A stretch of 64,000 bases of DNA from Bacteroidota bacterium (GTDB taxonomy: Bacteria; Bacteroidota; Bacteroidia; 2-12-FULL-35-15): assembly GCA_947449315.1 (NCBI GenBank), contig CANFRC010000013.1:39003-103002 (forward strand). Direction: 5' to 3'. Both the position numbers and the translations under genes were made by a program. Shown in pieces: positions 44,325 to 53,088 of the stretch. Under the pieces are notes generated by a model that saw only the letters and a list, made by a program, of their open reading frames with translations, did no database searches and was not told the DNA's origin. Every line of letters begins with the position of its first letter. Within the stretch, counting starts at the first letter, position 1.

Positions 44325-44930
44325 ATGAAGCCTGTTCGTTATTTTATTTTGATATTTAGTCTGTTCGCAACCCTCTCTTTTGTTGCGCGAAAGAACACGC
44401 ATATTGGTCGTGCCGTGAATGACTTTCAGCTTCGAAATACCAATGGAACCTCTACTTCATTGGCTTCGTACCCTAATGCGAAAGGTTTTATGATTGTTTT
44501 TACTTGTAATCATTGTCCGTTTGCAAAATTATATACGGAACGATTCAATCAATTGAATGAAAAGTATTCCAAATTAAATGTTCCCTTGTTAGCAATTAAT
44601 TCGATGGATACCTTTGTGTATGAGGAGGAGACTTTTAAGTTGATGTGCGATAAAGCCAATTCCGAACAATATCTTTTCCCTTATTTGTATGATAATATGC
44701 AGACGGTCGGTAAAGACTTTCATGCCGAACATACGCCACATGCTTTTGTGATATGGAAGGAAGCAGGAAAATGGATTATTCGTTATAGTGGTGCTATTGA
44801 TGATAATGGTGAGCATCCTGAATTAGCAAAACCAATGATGGCGAATGCTGTTGATGACTTATTGGCTAATCGCCTGGTTCAAGTACCAGAAACAGCTTCT
44901 TTTGGCTGCGCTATTTTTTATCGGAAGTAG
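44325..44930 (+). CDS. Exported thioredoxin-like (redoxin) protein
   Basis: The protein has 201 residues with a signal peptide at about 1-20. The redoxin domain follows (NDFQLRNTNGTSTSLASYP, then FTCNHCPFAKLY, with the C-x2-C at about residues 65-68). This CNHCPFA subgroup of AhpC/TSA-like proteins is common in Bacteroidota. It probably reduces disulfides or peroxides in the periplasm. It probably shares the transcript of the multicopper oxidase and so the ECF promoter. Confidence 0.85.
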   Translation: MKPVRYFILIFSLFATLSFVARKNTHIGRAVNDFQLRNTNGTSTSLASYPNAKGFMIVFTCNHCPFAKLYTERFNQLNEKYSKLNVPLLAINSMDTFVYEEETFKLMCDKANSEQYLFPYLYDNMQTVGKDFHAEHTPHAFVIWKEAGKWIIRYSGAIDDNGEHPELAKPMMANAVDDLLANRLVQVPETASFGCAIFYRK

Positions 44931-44970
44931 TTGTTAAAAAAATGGCATAAAATTTGCGATTATTTAACAT

Positions 44971-45918
44971 ATGCATTTACGTTTTTATTCCTTTTTTAAA
45001 CACACTAAAGGTGTTTTTTGTCTTATTCTCGTTTGTTTGTTTTTTTTAGCCGAAAAGAGTGTAGCAAGCCAATTAGATGATTCTATGGTTACTATTAATT
45101 CTGTTTCGCGCGTGCAATTAGATGCCAATTTAGCTTTGACGTCTGTTCCTACAATTGGGGTTTCTGTTATGCTTAATAAAGACCTTTTTTCGAAAAAAAT
45201 ATATTACGTAAGATTATCAAATTCCAACTTGGTGCAAATAGGGAAAGGTGCTGAATTTCTTCATTTCTGTCCAACATTAAGTTTTGGAATGTTAGTAGGT
45301 CGCTTGGAAGCTAATGTTGGTGGTATGCTATTAGTCGGTGATGGTGGCGCTCTTCCTTACTTCAATCTCGGACTTCGTTCTAAATCACCGTTAAAACATT
45401 GGCGCATAGGTATTGGATTTCCTGAATTATTTTATGCGGGTTTTCAACTTAATCTTGGTAATGTGATGCAAAAAAGCATTCCACAAAGTCAAATAAGACG
45501 TCTGAATAAGCCTAAAGAAGAATGTAAAGCTTTTAGTAATAGATTTAATGCTGTTTTGCTTTTAGGTTCTAAAAATGCACCTGGGCTTCAACTTAATTAC
45601 AAATTTTCAAATTTTAAAAGTGGTCAAGGAGCTATATTTATTCAAGGACAGGTGGGGAAATTTAATGATTTAAGATCCACTAAATATACGCGGCTTGGTT
45701 TTTCGTATGCTTTGAAGCTCGCTTTAATTAAATCGAATTTAGATATGGGATTAGGTTTATGTTATAAAACTTCTAGTATTTTTTTTCTTTCCCATAGCCA
45801 TTTTTTACCAGCATTCCACTTAGGTTATATTTCGGATTATAATCATGGTTGGGCTATCAAGCTGGGTGCTGCATGTCCTGAATTTATTTATATAGGTGTT
45901 TGTAGGAAATTTTTATAG
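44971..45918 (+). CDS. Exported beta-rich protein, unknown
   Basis: The protein has 315 residues with a signal-like hydrophobic stretch at about 15-30 (GVFCLILVCLFFLA). Glycine-rich beta strands such as LSFGMLVGRLEANVGGMLLV and HWRIGIGFPELFYAGFQLNL, with a similar ending (WAIKLGAACPEFIYIGVCRKF), suggest an outer-membrane barrel with an internal repeat. No family recognised. A terminator hairpin follows at 45960-45982. Confidence 0.6.
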   Translation: MHLRFYSFFKHTKGVFCLILVCLFFLAEKSVASQLDDSMVTINSVSRVQLDANLALTSVPTIGVSVMLNKDLFSKKIYYVRLSNSNLVQIGKGAEFLHFCPTLSFGMLVGRLEANVGGMLLVGDGGALPYFNLGLRSKSPLKHWRIGIGFPELFYAGFQLNLGNVMQKSIPQSQIRRLNKPKEECKAFSNRFNAVLLLGSKNAPGLQLNYKFSNFKSGQGAIFIQGQVGKFNDLRSTKYTRLGFSYALKLALIKSNLDMGLGLCYKTSSIFFLSHSHFLPAFHLGYISDYNHGWAIKLGAACPEFIYIGVCRKFL

Positions 45919-45959
45919 TGTTAAAATAGTATGAAGGTTATTTTCGTATTTATATTTAT

Positions 45960-45982
45960 AAGGTAACAAAAGTTACCTTTTT
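45960..45982. terminator. Terminator after the beta-rich protein gene
   Basis: AAGGTAAC (45960-45967), loop AAAA, GTTACCTT (45972-45979), then T. The longer reading frame of the next gene would start inside this hairpin, which argues for the ATG at 46026. Confidence 0.75.
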
Positions 45983-46025
45983 GAATCAATTTCATAATGT
46001 ATTTTTGTGTAAACAACATCTGAAA

Positions 46026-46628
46026 ATGGCGCTCGATCTAAACCAGATTTATTCTGCCTCACACGCTTATCCTGCCTATCGTGAATATCTTGATCAATTA
46101 ATAGAGGGAGGTAAAACTACTGGCGATACCCAAAATGAGAAGTACTTAGAGTATACCAAACTGAATATTGTACGAATGAACCGGAATGATAAAACGGTTC
46201 AATTGAATGATACGCAACTAGCAAAGCTTTCTGACTGTCCAGCTGCCAAAATGCTCGTCATTGGCGATGCTTGGTGTGGCGATACCGCACAAATTATTCC
46301 CGTGCTTCATAAGATGGTGGAAGCTTCTGCAGGTAAATGGGAGATGCGTATTATCTCTCGCGATACATACCCCGAATTAATAGAAACCTATCTTACCAAC
46401 GGTGCTAGAAGTATTCCTAAAATACTTTTTCTGAATGAACACAATGAGGTCATCAATACCTGGGGGCCGCGTCCAGCATCTGCTTTGGCTATTCTAAAAA
46501 ATTGGAAGGCAAATCAAGATACCATGAGTAAGGAAGATTTTGAAAAAGAACTTCATCTCTGGTATGCGAAAGATCGCGGACAAGAGATTGTCAATGAATT
46601 GCTAGCTGTTTTGACGCAAATGGTTTAA
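46026..46628 (+). CDS. Cytosolic thioredoxin-family protein
   Basis: The protein has 200 residues from the ATG at 46026. The active-site region reads VIGDAWCGDTAQIIP (about 79-93), with a single Cys where thioredoxins have C-x2-C (Thioredoxin_9 type). A cis-Pro follows in ARSIPKILFL. No signal peptide. The promoter box TATTTTTG lies about 20 bp upstream. Role unknown; possibly a bacilliredoxin-like or repair protein. Confidence 0.82.
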   Translation: MALDLNQIYSASHAYPAYREYLDQLIEGGKTTGDTQNEKYLEYTKLNIVRMNRNDKTVQLNDTQLAKLSDCPAAKMLVIGDAWCGDTAQIIPVLHKMVEASAGKWEMRIISRDTYPELIETYLTNGARSIPKILFLNEHNEVINTWGPRPASALAILKNWKANQDTMSKEDFEKELHLWYAKDRGQEIVNELLAVLTQMV

Positions 46629-46707
46629 TTGCACGCTGGCTCTTTAAGCTTTGATTTTTTTTGACTAATTTGAGTCTCGATTTTAGATTTAATGGAGGCT
46701 CGATTCT

Positions 46708-47838
46708 ATGCATATTCCTTTTAATAAAATTTACTTAAGCGGTCAGGAAGCGCCCTTTTTACAAGAGGTTTTACTGTCTGGTAAATTAAATGCCGATGGA
46801 CTATTTAGTCCGCGATGTCGCGATTATTTTAAGGAACATTACCATTTCGAAAACACCTTTCTAACCACCTCTTGTACGGCTGCTTTAGAGATGATGGCTT
46901 TATTGCTCGACCTACAGCCTGGCGACGAAATCATCGCTCCGGCATATACCTTCGTTTCAACTGTCAACCCATTTATTTTACGCGGCGCCACAATTCGTTT
47001 TGCTGATTCGCAACCTCATTCGCCAAATATCGATCCAGATTCTGTTGCCGCACTTATCAATACGAAAACAAAAGCAATTATTGTTATGCATTATGCTGGG
47101 CAAGCTTGCGATATGCATGCTTTGGAAGCGCTGTCGAAAGAATTTCAGATTACACTTTTGGAAGATGCCGCTCATGCGATCGACGCCTATTACGATAATC
47201 GTCCCTTAGGAAGTTTTGCCGCGATGAGTGCCTTCTCCTTTCATGCTTCTAAGAATATCGTCGCTGGTGAAGGTGGTTTGCTGGTTATCAATGATACGCA
47301 ATACCTAAAGCGCGCACAGCTGATCTTTGAAAAAGGAACAAATCGTACTGCGTTTAGCAAAGGAGAAGTGCCTGCTTATGAGTGGATGGATATCGGTTCA
47401 AGCTTCGCAGCTTCAGAATTAAGCGCTGCTTGTTTGTATGCGCAATTGAGCAGCCTAAGCGTCATTCAGTCGAAGCGGAAAGCTTTATGGCAAGCTTATT
47501 ACAATGCTTTGTCTTCCTTAGCGGAGCAGCAGTATTTTGAACTTCCAACACTCTTGAATGCGGAAGAACATAATGCACACTTGTTTTTTATTGTTTGCAA
47601 AAGCAAAGAAGAGCGCGTTAAGTTAAGTGCGTATTTAAAGGAAAAAGGAATCGAAACGGCCTTCCATTATCAAGCTTTGAATCAGAGTCCTTTTTATAAA
47701 AACCATTATCCAGCGCTTCATCTACCGCAAGCCGAGCGCTATGCCGATTGTCTCTTGCGTTTGCCACTCTATCCTGATTTAACCATGGAAGAGCTGCAGT
47801 ATATTGTACATGAAATACAGGCGTTCTTCAAAAATTAA
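46708..47838 (+). CDS. dTDP-4-amino-4,6-dideoxygalactose transaminase (WecE/RffA type)
   Basis: The protein has 376 residues. It is a PLP aminotransferase of the DegT/DnrJ family. IPFNKIYLSGQE start, TSCTAALEMMALLLDLQPGD (about 52-71), APAYTFVSTVNPF, LLEDAAHAIDAYY and the PLP Lys in SFHASKNIVAGEGG (about 182-184) match WecE (E. coli has CTASLEMAALLLDIQPGD). It aminates a dTDP-4-keto-6-deoxy sugar for surface polysaccharide. The next gene is an acyltransferase, consistent with an N-acyl sugar. Confidence 0.9.
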   Translation: MHIPFNKIYLSGQEAPFLQEVLLSGKLNADGLFSPRCRDYFKEHYHFENTFLTTSCTAALEMMALLLDLQPGDEIIAPAYTFVSTVNPFILRGATIRFADSQPHSPNIDPDSVAALINTKTKAIIVMHYAGQACDMHALEALSKEFQITLLEDAAHAIDAYYDNRPLGSFAAMSAFSFHASKNIVAGEGGLLVINDTQYLKRAQLIFEKGTNRTAFSKGEVPAYEWMDIGSSFAASELSAACLYAQLSSLSVIQSKRKALWQAYYNALSSLAEQQYFELPTLLNAEEHNAHLFFIVCKSKEERVKLSAYLKEKGIETAFHYQALNQSPFYKNHYPALHLPQAERYADCLLRLPLYPDLTMEELQYIVHEIQAFFKN

Positions 47839-47880
47839 AGTCTAGCAACAAAGCAGCTTTATTTTTGTATTTTTGAAATA

Positions 47881-48666
47881 ATGAATCTGTTAGCAGAAGA
47901 ACTTATTATTGGTGAAGGCACGGTCATACATCCGAGCGCTATTATCCGCGGATTAAAGGGTAAGGCTAAGCGAGTGGTGATTGGTGATCACGTGTATATT
48001 GGTGAACAGGTGCAGATTATTTGCGACGATTTTCAAATTGGTGACTATTCTAAGATTCAACATCGAACTACGATTCATGGTTATAAACCTTGTAAAATAG
48101 GGCATAACGCGTGGATCGGACAGCATTGTATACTTGATTCTATCGGCGGAATGAATATTGGAAATAATTGTGGTATCGGAGCACATAGCCAGTTGTGGAG
48201 TCATATTAAATTCGGCGATACATTGGAGGGCAGTAATTTTCATTCTGCGAAAGAGATGAATATTGGAAACGATGTGTGGTTTGTCGGGCATTGTATTGTT
48301 TCGCCTATCAGCGCGGATGATAAATCCATGGCCTTAGCGGGTTCTGTGATCACACATGATATGGCGTATAATCGTTTGTATGGTGGATCTCCGGCAAAAG
48401 ACCTGACGGAGCAATTAGGAGCGCCGTATACTGAGGTGAGTTTGGAGGAGAAAGTGGAGCGTATGGTGGCTTATGTGGAAGATGTGAATGTGAGTGAAGA
48501 TATAGTAATTGTTCGTTATGCGAATGAAATTGATTTTACAGATGGTAAAAGCTATTTCGTGGTGAACGACCGTAGATATACGAAGCGCGGAACGCCTGCT
48601 GAAGTGGCTTTCATGAAATATTTATTACCGGAGAAGGCGAAGTTTGTGCCTTATGATATTCTTTAA
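47881..48666 (+). CDS. Left-handed beta-helix (hexapeptide) acyltransferase
   Basis: The protein has 261 residues. Hexapeptide turns run through about residues 15-160 (VIHPSAIIRG, VVIGDHVYIGEQVQIICDDF, IGHNAWIGQHCIL, MNIGNNCGIGAHSQLWSH), with a candidate catalytic His in GAHSQLWSH. The C-terminal 90 residues are not recognised. It probably acylates or acetylates the sugar produced by the neighbouring transaminase. The stop shares one base with the tsaC ATG. Confidence 0.8.
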   Translation: MNLLAEELIIGEGTVIHPSAIIRGLKGKAKRVVIGDHVYIGEQVQIICDDFQIGDYSKIQHRTTIHGYKPCKIGHNAWIGQHCILDSIGGMNIGNNCGIGAHSQLWSHIKFGDTLEGSNFHSAKEMNIGNDVWFVGHCIVSPISADDKSMALAGSVITHDMAYNRLYGGSPAKDLTEQLGAPYTEVSLEEKVERMVAYVEDVNVSEDIVIVRYANEIDFTDGKSYFVVNDRRYTKRGTPAEVAFMKYLLPEKAKFVPYDIL

Positions 48667-49631
48667 TGCGCATGTCTATAACGAAAGATATTGAGGCGGT
48701 AGCCCTTCATTTACGTGCCGGAGGAATCATAGGCTTGCCGACAGAGACGGTTTATGGTTTGGCGGGTAATGCCTTAGATCAAGTGGCGATAGCTGCTATC
48801 TATCATTTGAAGGAGCGTCCGGCTTCAAATCCTTTGATAGCCCATGTTGGAAGTATTGAGCAAGCAAAGAGTTTGTGTGCAGAATGGTCTGCAGAAGCGG
48901 AATTATTGGTAAAGCATTTTTGGCCTGGTCCCTTGACTTTATTAGTAAAGAAAAAGGATCTAGTGCCAGCTGCCTTAACGGCAGGATTAGTTCGTGTGGC
49001 GATACGAATGCCAAATCATCCGGTTGCATTGGATTTGTTGAGTCGCTTACCTTTTCCATTAGCAGCGCCGAGTGCAAATCCTTATATGCGAATTAGTCCA
49101 ACGAGTGCCTTGCAAGTTGAAACATACTTCGGCGATAAATTGCCGTATATCTTGGAGGGAGGAATTTGTGAACGCGGTGTTGAATCGACGATCATAGGCT
49201 GGGAGGATGGGAAGGCGGTATTATACCGACCAGGAGCTTTGGCGCAAGAGGAGATTGAGCGTGTGATTGGTCCTTTAGCGATGCCAGCAAGTAGTACTGT
49301 GATTGTGGCCCCAGGTATGGCGAAGCGTCATTATGCACCGCAGACGAAATTGATATTGACAAATGATATTGAGAAGTCAATTAAAGAGCATGACGGCTTG
49401 CGATTAGGTATATTGAGTTTTAGCAAAACATTTTCTGCGGACACTATTTTGCGAATGCAAAGTCTTTCTAAGCAGGGTGATTTGCGCGAAGCGGCCTGTA
49501 ATTTATATGCGGCCTTACAATCATTTGACGAAGTTTCGCTTGATTTGATTATAGCGGAAGTATTTCCCGAAGAAGGCTTGGGTAGGACGATTAACGATCG
49601 TTTGCGGAGGGCGAGTGTGGAGTTGGAGTGA
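48666..49631 (+). CDS. tsaC: L-threonylcarbamoyladenylate synthase (Sua5/TsaC)
   Basis: The protein has 321 residues, so the long Sua5 form with a C-terminal domain. GGIIGLPTETVYGLAGNA (about 19-36), the KERPASNPLIAHV loop (about 53-65), PGPLTLLVKKK and APSANPYMRISPTS are signature blocks. It makes threonylcarbamoyl-AMP for the t6A base of tRNA. The start overlaps the acyltransferase stop by one base; a second ATG two codons later is equally possible. Confidence 0.94.
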   Translation: MRMSITKDIEAVALHLRAGGIIGLPTETVYGLAGNALDQVAIAAIYHLKERPASNPLIAHVGSIEQAKSLCAEWSAEAELLVKHFWPGPLTLLVKKKDLVPAALTAGLVRVAIRMPNHPVALDLLSRLPFPLAAPSANPYMRISPTSALQVETYFGDKLPYILEGGICERGVESTIIGWEDGKAVLYRPGALAQEEIERVIGPLAMPASSTVIVAPGMAKRHYAPQTKLILTNDIEKSIKEHDGLRLGILSFSKTFSADTILRMQSLSKQGDLREAACNLYAALQSFDEVSLDLIIAEVFPEEGLGRTINDRLRRASVELE

Positions 49632-49734
49632 AACGTGGCGCATTGATTCTTGCCGCATAGATTCTTGCGAAATATATTATTATTTCATTTAGTGATAAAC
49701 GATAAATAATAAAATGAATATTTTTTGCGTTATA

Positions 49735-49764
49735 CAATAGGTACGAATTAATTCGTACCTATTG
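49735..49764. repeat. 30-bp perfect palindrome
   Basis: Half-site CAATAGGTACGAATT followed directly by its exact reverse complement, with no loop. A run of A then T follows. It may end both convergent transcripts or serve as a protein-binding dyad. Confidence 0.85.
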
Positions 49765-49768
49765 AAAA

Positions 49769-49893
49769 GCAATTTTTTCAAGCAATTTTTTTCAAGTTAT
49801 TTTTCAAGTTATTTTTCAAGCAATTTTTCAAGCAATTTTTCAAGCAATTTTTTCAAGCAATTTTTTTCAAGCAATTTTTTCAAGTTATTTTTT
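49769..49893. repeat. Tandem repeat, CAAGCAATTTTT-type units
   Basis: About ten imperfect units of 12-15 bp, CAAG then CA or TT, AT and a run of T of varying length. All lie in non-coding DNA, so replication slippage would change copy number without harm. Confidence 0.9.
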
Positions 49894-49937
49894 AATTACA
49901 TGCAAACTATTTCGCCGAGATTCCTTTGCCACGCTAT

Positions 49938-50348
49938 TTAAAGTGAATGGATGAAATCCTTACAAAATATTTTTATCTCCTCTCTTGTCATGCGAAACGC
50001 CTCTGTAATCTGCTCTTCTGTTCCTTCCACATGGGAAGGGTCGAAGAAGTTATGGTGTATTCGTACCGCATTTGAGGGGAAATAAGGGCAGGTTTCTTTC
50101 GCATGATCACAGACCGTTATGATATAGTCGAATGGTATTTCGAAGTACTCATCTACCAAATTGGAAGTATGCATGCTGATATCAATGCCCACTTCTTGCA
50201 TCGTAGCAATTGCACGTGGATTGACAAATGTTTTCTTTACGCCAGCACTGTAGATGCTTGCTTTGTCTTTTGCAAAATAGCGTAAAAAGCCTTCTGCTAT
50301 TTGACTGCGGCAGCTATTGCCGGTGCAGAGAACAAGAATATTAATCAT
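49938..50348 (-). CDS. arsC: Arsenate reductase, thioredoxin-coupled type
   Basis: The protein has 136 residues in a low-molecular-weight tyrosine phosphatase fold. The P-loop is LCTGNSCRSQ (Cys 8, with Cys 13), and the resolving cysteines lie in VCDHAKETCPYF (about 80 and 87). It reduces As(V) to As(III) for export. The start overlaps the arsenite pump gene by 8 bp. It is the last gene of the arsR-DUF6428-acr3-arsC operon. Confidence 0.95.
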   Translation of the reverse strand: MINILVLCTGNSCRSQIAEGFLRYFAKDKASIYSAGVKKTFVNPRAIATMQEVGIDISMHTSNLVDEYFEIPFDYIITVCDHAKETCPYFPSNAVRIHHNFFDPSHVEGTEEQITEAFRMTREEIKIFCKDFIHSL

Positions 50349-51378
50349 TATTATAATATTTTTTACGAAGATAATGGGCTGCTTTCACCAAGAGAATAAG
50401 TGCAGGAACTTCTACCAAAGGACCTATCACACCCGCAAATGCTTGTCCTGAATTGACACCAAACAAACCTATCGAAACGGCGATAGCCAACTCGAAATTA
50501 TTGCCGGTAGCCGTGAAGGAAAAAGCTACATTATCCGCATAATTCGCACCTAATTTCTTTGCTACGAAAAACATCAAAAAGAACATAATGCCAAAGAACA
50601 AGACAAGTGGAATCGCTACTCGTACGACATCCATCGGAATGCGCATGATCATTTCTCCTTTCATACTAAACATCACTACGATTGTAAACAATAACGCAAT
50701 TAAAGTGATAGGCGAAATTTTAGGCGCGTATACAGTATTAAACCAAGTAATCCCTTTTCTTGCAATCAGTACTTTTCTGCTTAACAATGCGGCAATAAAA
50801 GGTACTCCTAAATACAGACCGACAGTTTGTGCTATCTGTAACATACTGATGGAAGTCTGTAGCGCATGCATCCCAAATAGCGGTAACATGATTTCTAAGT
50901 AAAACCATGCATACACACTAAAGAAAAATACTTGAATCAAACTGTTAATACCCACTAATCCTGCAATCAATTCACGGTTTCCATTAGCCAGCTCATTCCA
51001 AACAATCACCATCGCAATGCAAGGTGCAATGCCTATTATAATGAGCCCCGTGAGATATTCTGGATAATTTTTTAAGAAAATCAATGCGAGTGAAAAGAGT
51101 AAAAAAGGACTTACAATCCATGTGATGAGGAAGGAAGCACTTAATAATTTTACATTAGAAAATGCCGCTCCGAGTCGATTGAAATCCACCTTTGCCAAAG
51201 GAGGATACATCATTAAAATTAAGCCTATCGCAAGGGGAAGATTCGTTGTGCCAACACTCCATTGCATAAAATTTTGCGGTAAGCTTGGGATGAAATAGCC
51301 TATTAATATGCCAATCAACATAGCTAGGAAGATCCATAGCGTAAGATAGCTGTCGAGAAAGGAAAGACGTTTGTTCAT
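50341..51378 (-). CDS. acr3: Arsenite efflux transporter, ACR3 family
   Basis: The protein has 345 residues and ten membrane segments. GIAPCIAMVIVWNELANGN (about 118-136) holds the conserved Cys and the WNELANGN stretch of ACR3 pumps, and SFTATGNNFELAIAVSIGLF (about 280-299) is the second signature. It exports As(III). It lies between the DUF6428 and arsC genes. Confidence 0.96.
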   Translation of the reverse strand: MNKRLSFLDSYLTLWIFLAMLIGILIGYFIPSLPQNFMQWSVGTTNLPLAIGLILMMYPPLAKVDFNRLGAAFSNVKLLSASFLITWIVSPFLLFSLALIFLKNYPEYLTGLIIIGIAPCIAMVIVWNELANGNRELIAGLVGINSLIQVFFFSVYAWFYLEIMLPLFGMHALQTSISMLQIAQTVGLYLGVPFIAALLSRKVLIARKGITWFNTVYAPKISPITLIALLFTIVVMFSMKGEMIMRIPMDVVRVAIPLVLFFGIMFFLMFFVAKKLGANYADNVAFSFTATGNNFELAIAVSIGLFGVNSGQAFAGVIGPLVEVPALILLVKAAHYLRKKYYNND

Positions 51379-51388
51379 GTTATTTTTT

Positions 51389-51856
51389 TTAACAGCAGCC
51401 TGAGCCAGGGGTACAAGTTGAACTTGGATTGCCTACTTGAATGACAATTTTTGGTTTTACATGGGGTATACCGCATTTGTCTTGCGCTAAGCAATCCGTA
51501 TGTTTTGCTGTAAGGTTGAAAAATGTCCCATTAAATGAAAGGCCATATTTTCCAATAGTTTCACCTTGATACTCCGCTTCCATTTCTAATTCTTCCAGTT
51601 GAAAGAGTTTATTGGAGGCTTCTAAAATGCCTTTCCATTTTTTAGGGGATAGTCGATGTTCTACATCATCTGCAACCCAAATTTGAAAGGTTGCTTTGAT
51701 TTCCTTGCGTTGTACCGTTCCGCAGTCGATATATTCTTTGGTGTTTTTCGCCACTTCTGTTATGTGAAAATGACCAGGGATATATTGTCCATTCGGCAAC
51801 TGAAAAACAAGATGCTGAATAGTGTCTAGGATTTGAATAAGTTCTTGGTATTTCAT
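51389..51856 (-). CDS. DUF6428 family protein of the arsenic operon
   Basis: The protein has 155 residues, cytosolic. LPNGQYIPGHFHITEV (about 19-34) is the most conserved block. The C-terminus is cysteine-rich (DCLAQDKCGIP, then CTPGSGCC at the end), which suits As(III) binding. The family is regularly found in ars operons of Bacteroidota; its activity has not been shown to my knowledge. It starts one base after arsR ends. Confidence 0.82.
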   Translation of the reverse strand: MKYQELIQILDTIQHLVFQLPNGQYIPGHFHITEVAKNTKEYIDCGTVQRKEIKATFQIWVADDVEHRLSPKKWKGILEASNKLFQLEELEMEAEYQGETIGKYGLSFNGTFFNLTAKHTDCLAQDKCGIPHVKPKIVIQVGNPSSTCTPGSGCC

Positions 51857-51857
51857 T

Positions 51858-52184
51858 TTAACAACATTTAGAAGGTGAAGTATAGGTGCTGAGTTGATTA
51901 AGAAAATCGGATAGAGTCTGAATTGTTTTCTGTTCTAGACAATAGCAAATGCTGTTTCCTGCAATAGACCCTTTAATGATTCCGGCAGCTTTTAATTCTT
52001 TAAGATGCTGTGAGATTGTCGCTTGGGCAAGTGGAAGCTCGTCTACAATGGTGCCACAAACGCAACTTTGCTTCTTTAATAACAGTTCCACAATGGCTAT
52101 CCGTGCAGGATGCGCAAGAGCCTTAGCGATCAACGCTAGTTGGTTTTGCCTTTTCGTGAATGCGCTTGATTTAGATGCTCCCAT
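51858..52184 (-). CDS. arsR: ArsR-family arsenite-responsive repressor
   Basis: The protein has 108 residues. Winged helix with LALIAKALAHPARIAIVELL, KQSCVCGTIVDELPLAQATI and SQHLKELKAAGIIKG (recognition helix about 56-66). The CVC motif (about 40-42) is the classic As(III) sensor. An additional SKCC end may help. A dyad matching an ArsR operator is directly upstream (52193-52210). Confidence 0.95.
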   Translation of the reverse strand: MGASKSSAFTKRQNQLALIAKALAHPARIAIVELLLKKQSCVCGTIVDELPLAQATISQHLKELKAAGIIKGSIAGNSICYCLEQKTIQTLSDFLNQLSTYTSPSKCC

Positions 52185-52192
52185 AATTGTAA

Positions 52193-52210
52193 TATCGCAA
52201 TATTACGATA
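52193..52210. promoter_or_regulatory. ArsR operator
   Basis: TATCGCAATATTACGATA is an 18-bp dyad with one mismatched pair, starting 9 bp upstream of the arsR ATG. ArsR proteins bind such dyads over their own promoter and leave when arsenite binds. Confidence 0.7.
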
Positions 52211-52255
52211 AAAAATTAAAAGGAGGAAGTTTAATTTTTTTTCGAATTTTATCCC

Positions 52256-53056
52256 ATGAAAGGAGGATGGCTATTTTTGATGGTTTTAAGTTTGCAAATC
52301 AGTTTTGTCAAAGCAAATGATAAAAAGGATACGCTCCGCATGCAGAATACCTGGCAGGATTCACTGCCCGCAATGTACTATACTTCGATTTCTGACACCT
52401 TGTTTTATTCGCAGATTATAGTTGATACAAACCAACTAATAATGGATACAAGTCATTTAGTGAAAATAGATTCACATGCCATTTTATATTCTTCAAAGTA
52501 TACGTACCGCATCATGCTTCCTACCTTGCGCAGTAATAGCGCATTGGCAAGTTCGCATTGGCAAGATTATATCGGTTATCATAAGCGCTTAAAAATGTAT
52601 GTGGTGAATGAATGGTATATTACCGGAGATGCGCTCGGAATAGGATCTTTAAGCTTATTTGATATGCGACATGGATATATTTACCCCTTATCCTCGGCCT
52701 ATGACGGAGCATGTAGCGTGCCTGTCCTTAGTCCGAATGGAAAATATATGTTCACCTATGATTACTGTCCGGATTGCCCTGGTGAGGAGTCTTTCGTTTC
52801 CATTTATCAGTTTGAAAAACGAGCAGCTTGTAAAATTAAATTGAAAGGCTGGGTGCGTTTACCCGGCGAAGAATCGCAGGCAGATGACGCTGCTGCAATA
52901 AATGAAATTCATTGGGGCAAGGATGGCAATATCTATATTCGTGCAAGGAAGTTTACTGTATTGGATGCAGAAGCGCCCGCAGACCGTTTTGCTGGTTATA
53001 TCTGCTGTGCGTATTATCGCATTGATATAAAACAAAAAAGCAAGCCTACCGAGTAA
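52256..53056 (+). CDS. Exported protein, unknown
   Basis: The protein has 266 residues with a signal peptide at about 1-21 (WLFLMVLSLQISFVKA). The rest looks beta-rich. Pairs such as DYCPDCPGEESFVS and a final CCAYYRIDI contain Cys that may form disulfides. No family recognised. It is divergent from arsR, but there is no sign of arsenic function. Confidence 0.6.
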   Translation: MKGGWLFLMVLSLQISFVKANDKKDTLRMQNTWQDSLPAMYYTSISDTLFYSQIIVDTNQLIMDTSHLVKIDSHAILYSSKYTYRIMLPTLRSNSALASSHWQDYIGYHKRLKMYVVNEWYITGDALGIGSLSLFDMRHGYIYPLSSAYDGACSVPVLSPNGKYMFTYDYCPDCPGEESFVSIYQFEKRAACKIKLKGWVRLPGEESQADDAAAINEIHWGKDGNIYIRARKFTVLDAEAPADRFAGYICCAYYRIDIKQKSKPTE

Positions 53057-53066
53057 GCTTGCTTTT
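53033..53066 (+). terminator. Terminator overlapping the end of the unknown exported gene
   Basis: A run of A, GCAAGC (53040-53045), an 11-nt loop holding the stop codon, GCTTGC (53057-53062), then T4. It also lies just past the end of the convergent YHYH gene. Confidence 0.7.
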
Positions 53067-53088
53067 CCAATATTGAGTTGCTAAAAAA

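Larger units (their letters stand above)
49632..49937. other. Gene-free stretch with a palindrome and a tandem repeat
   Basis: Between convergent tsaC and the ars operon. It holds a 30-bp perfect palindrome (49735-49764) and about ten tandem units of a 12-15-bp repeat (49769-49893). No gene or other signal is seen. Confidence 0.8.
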
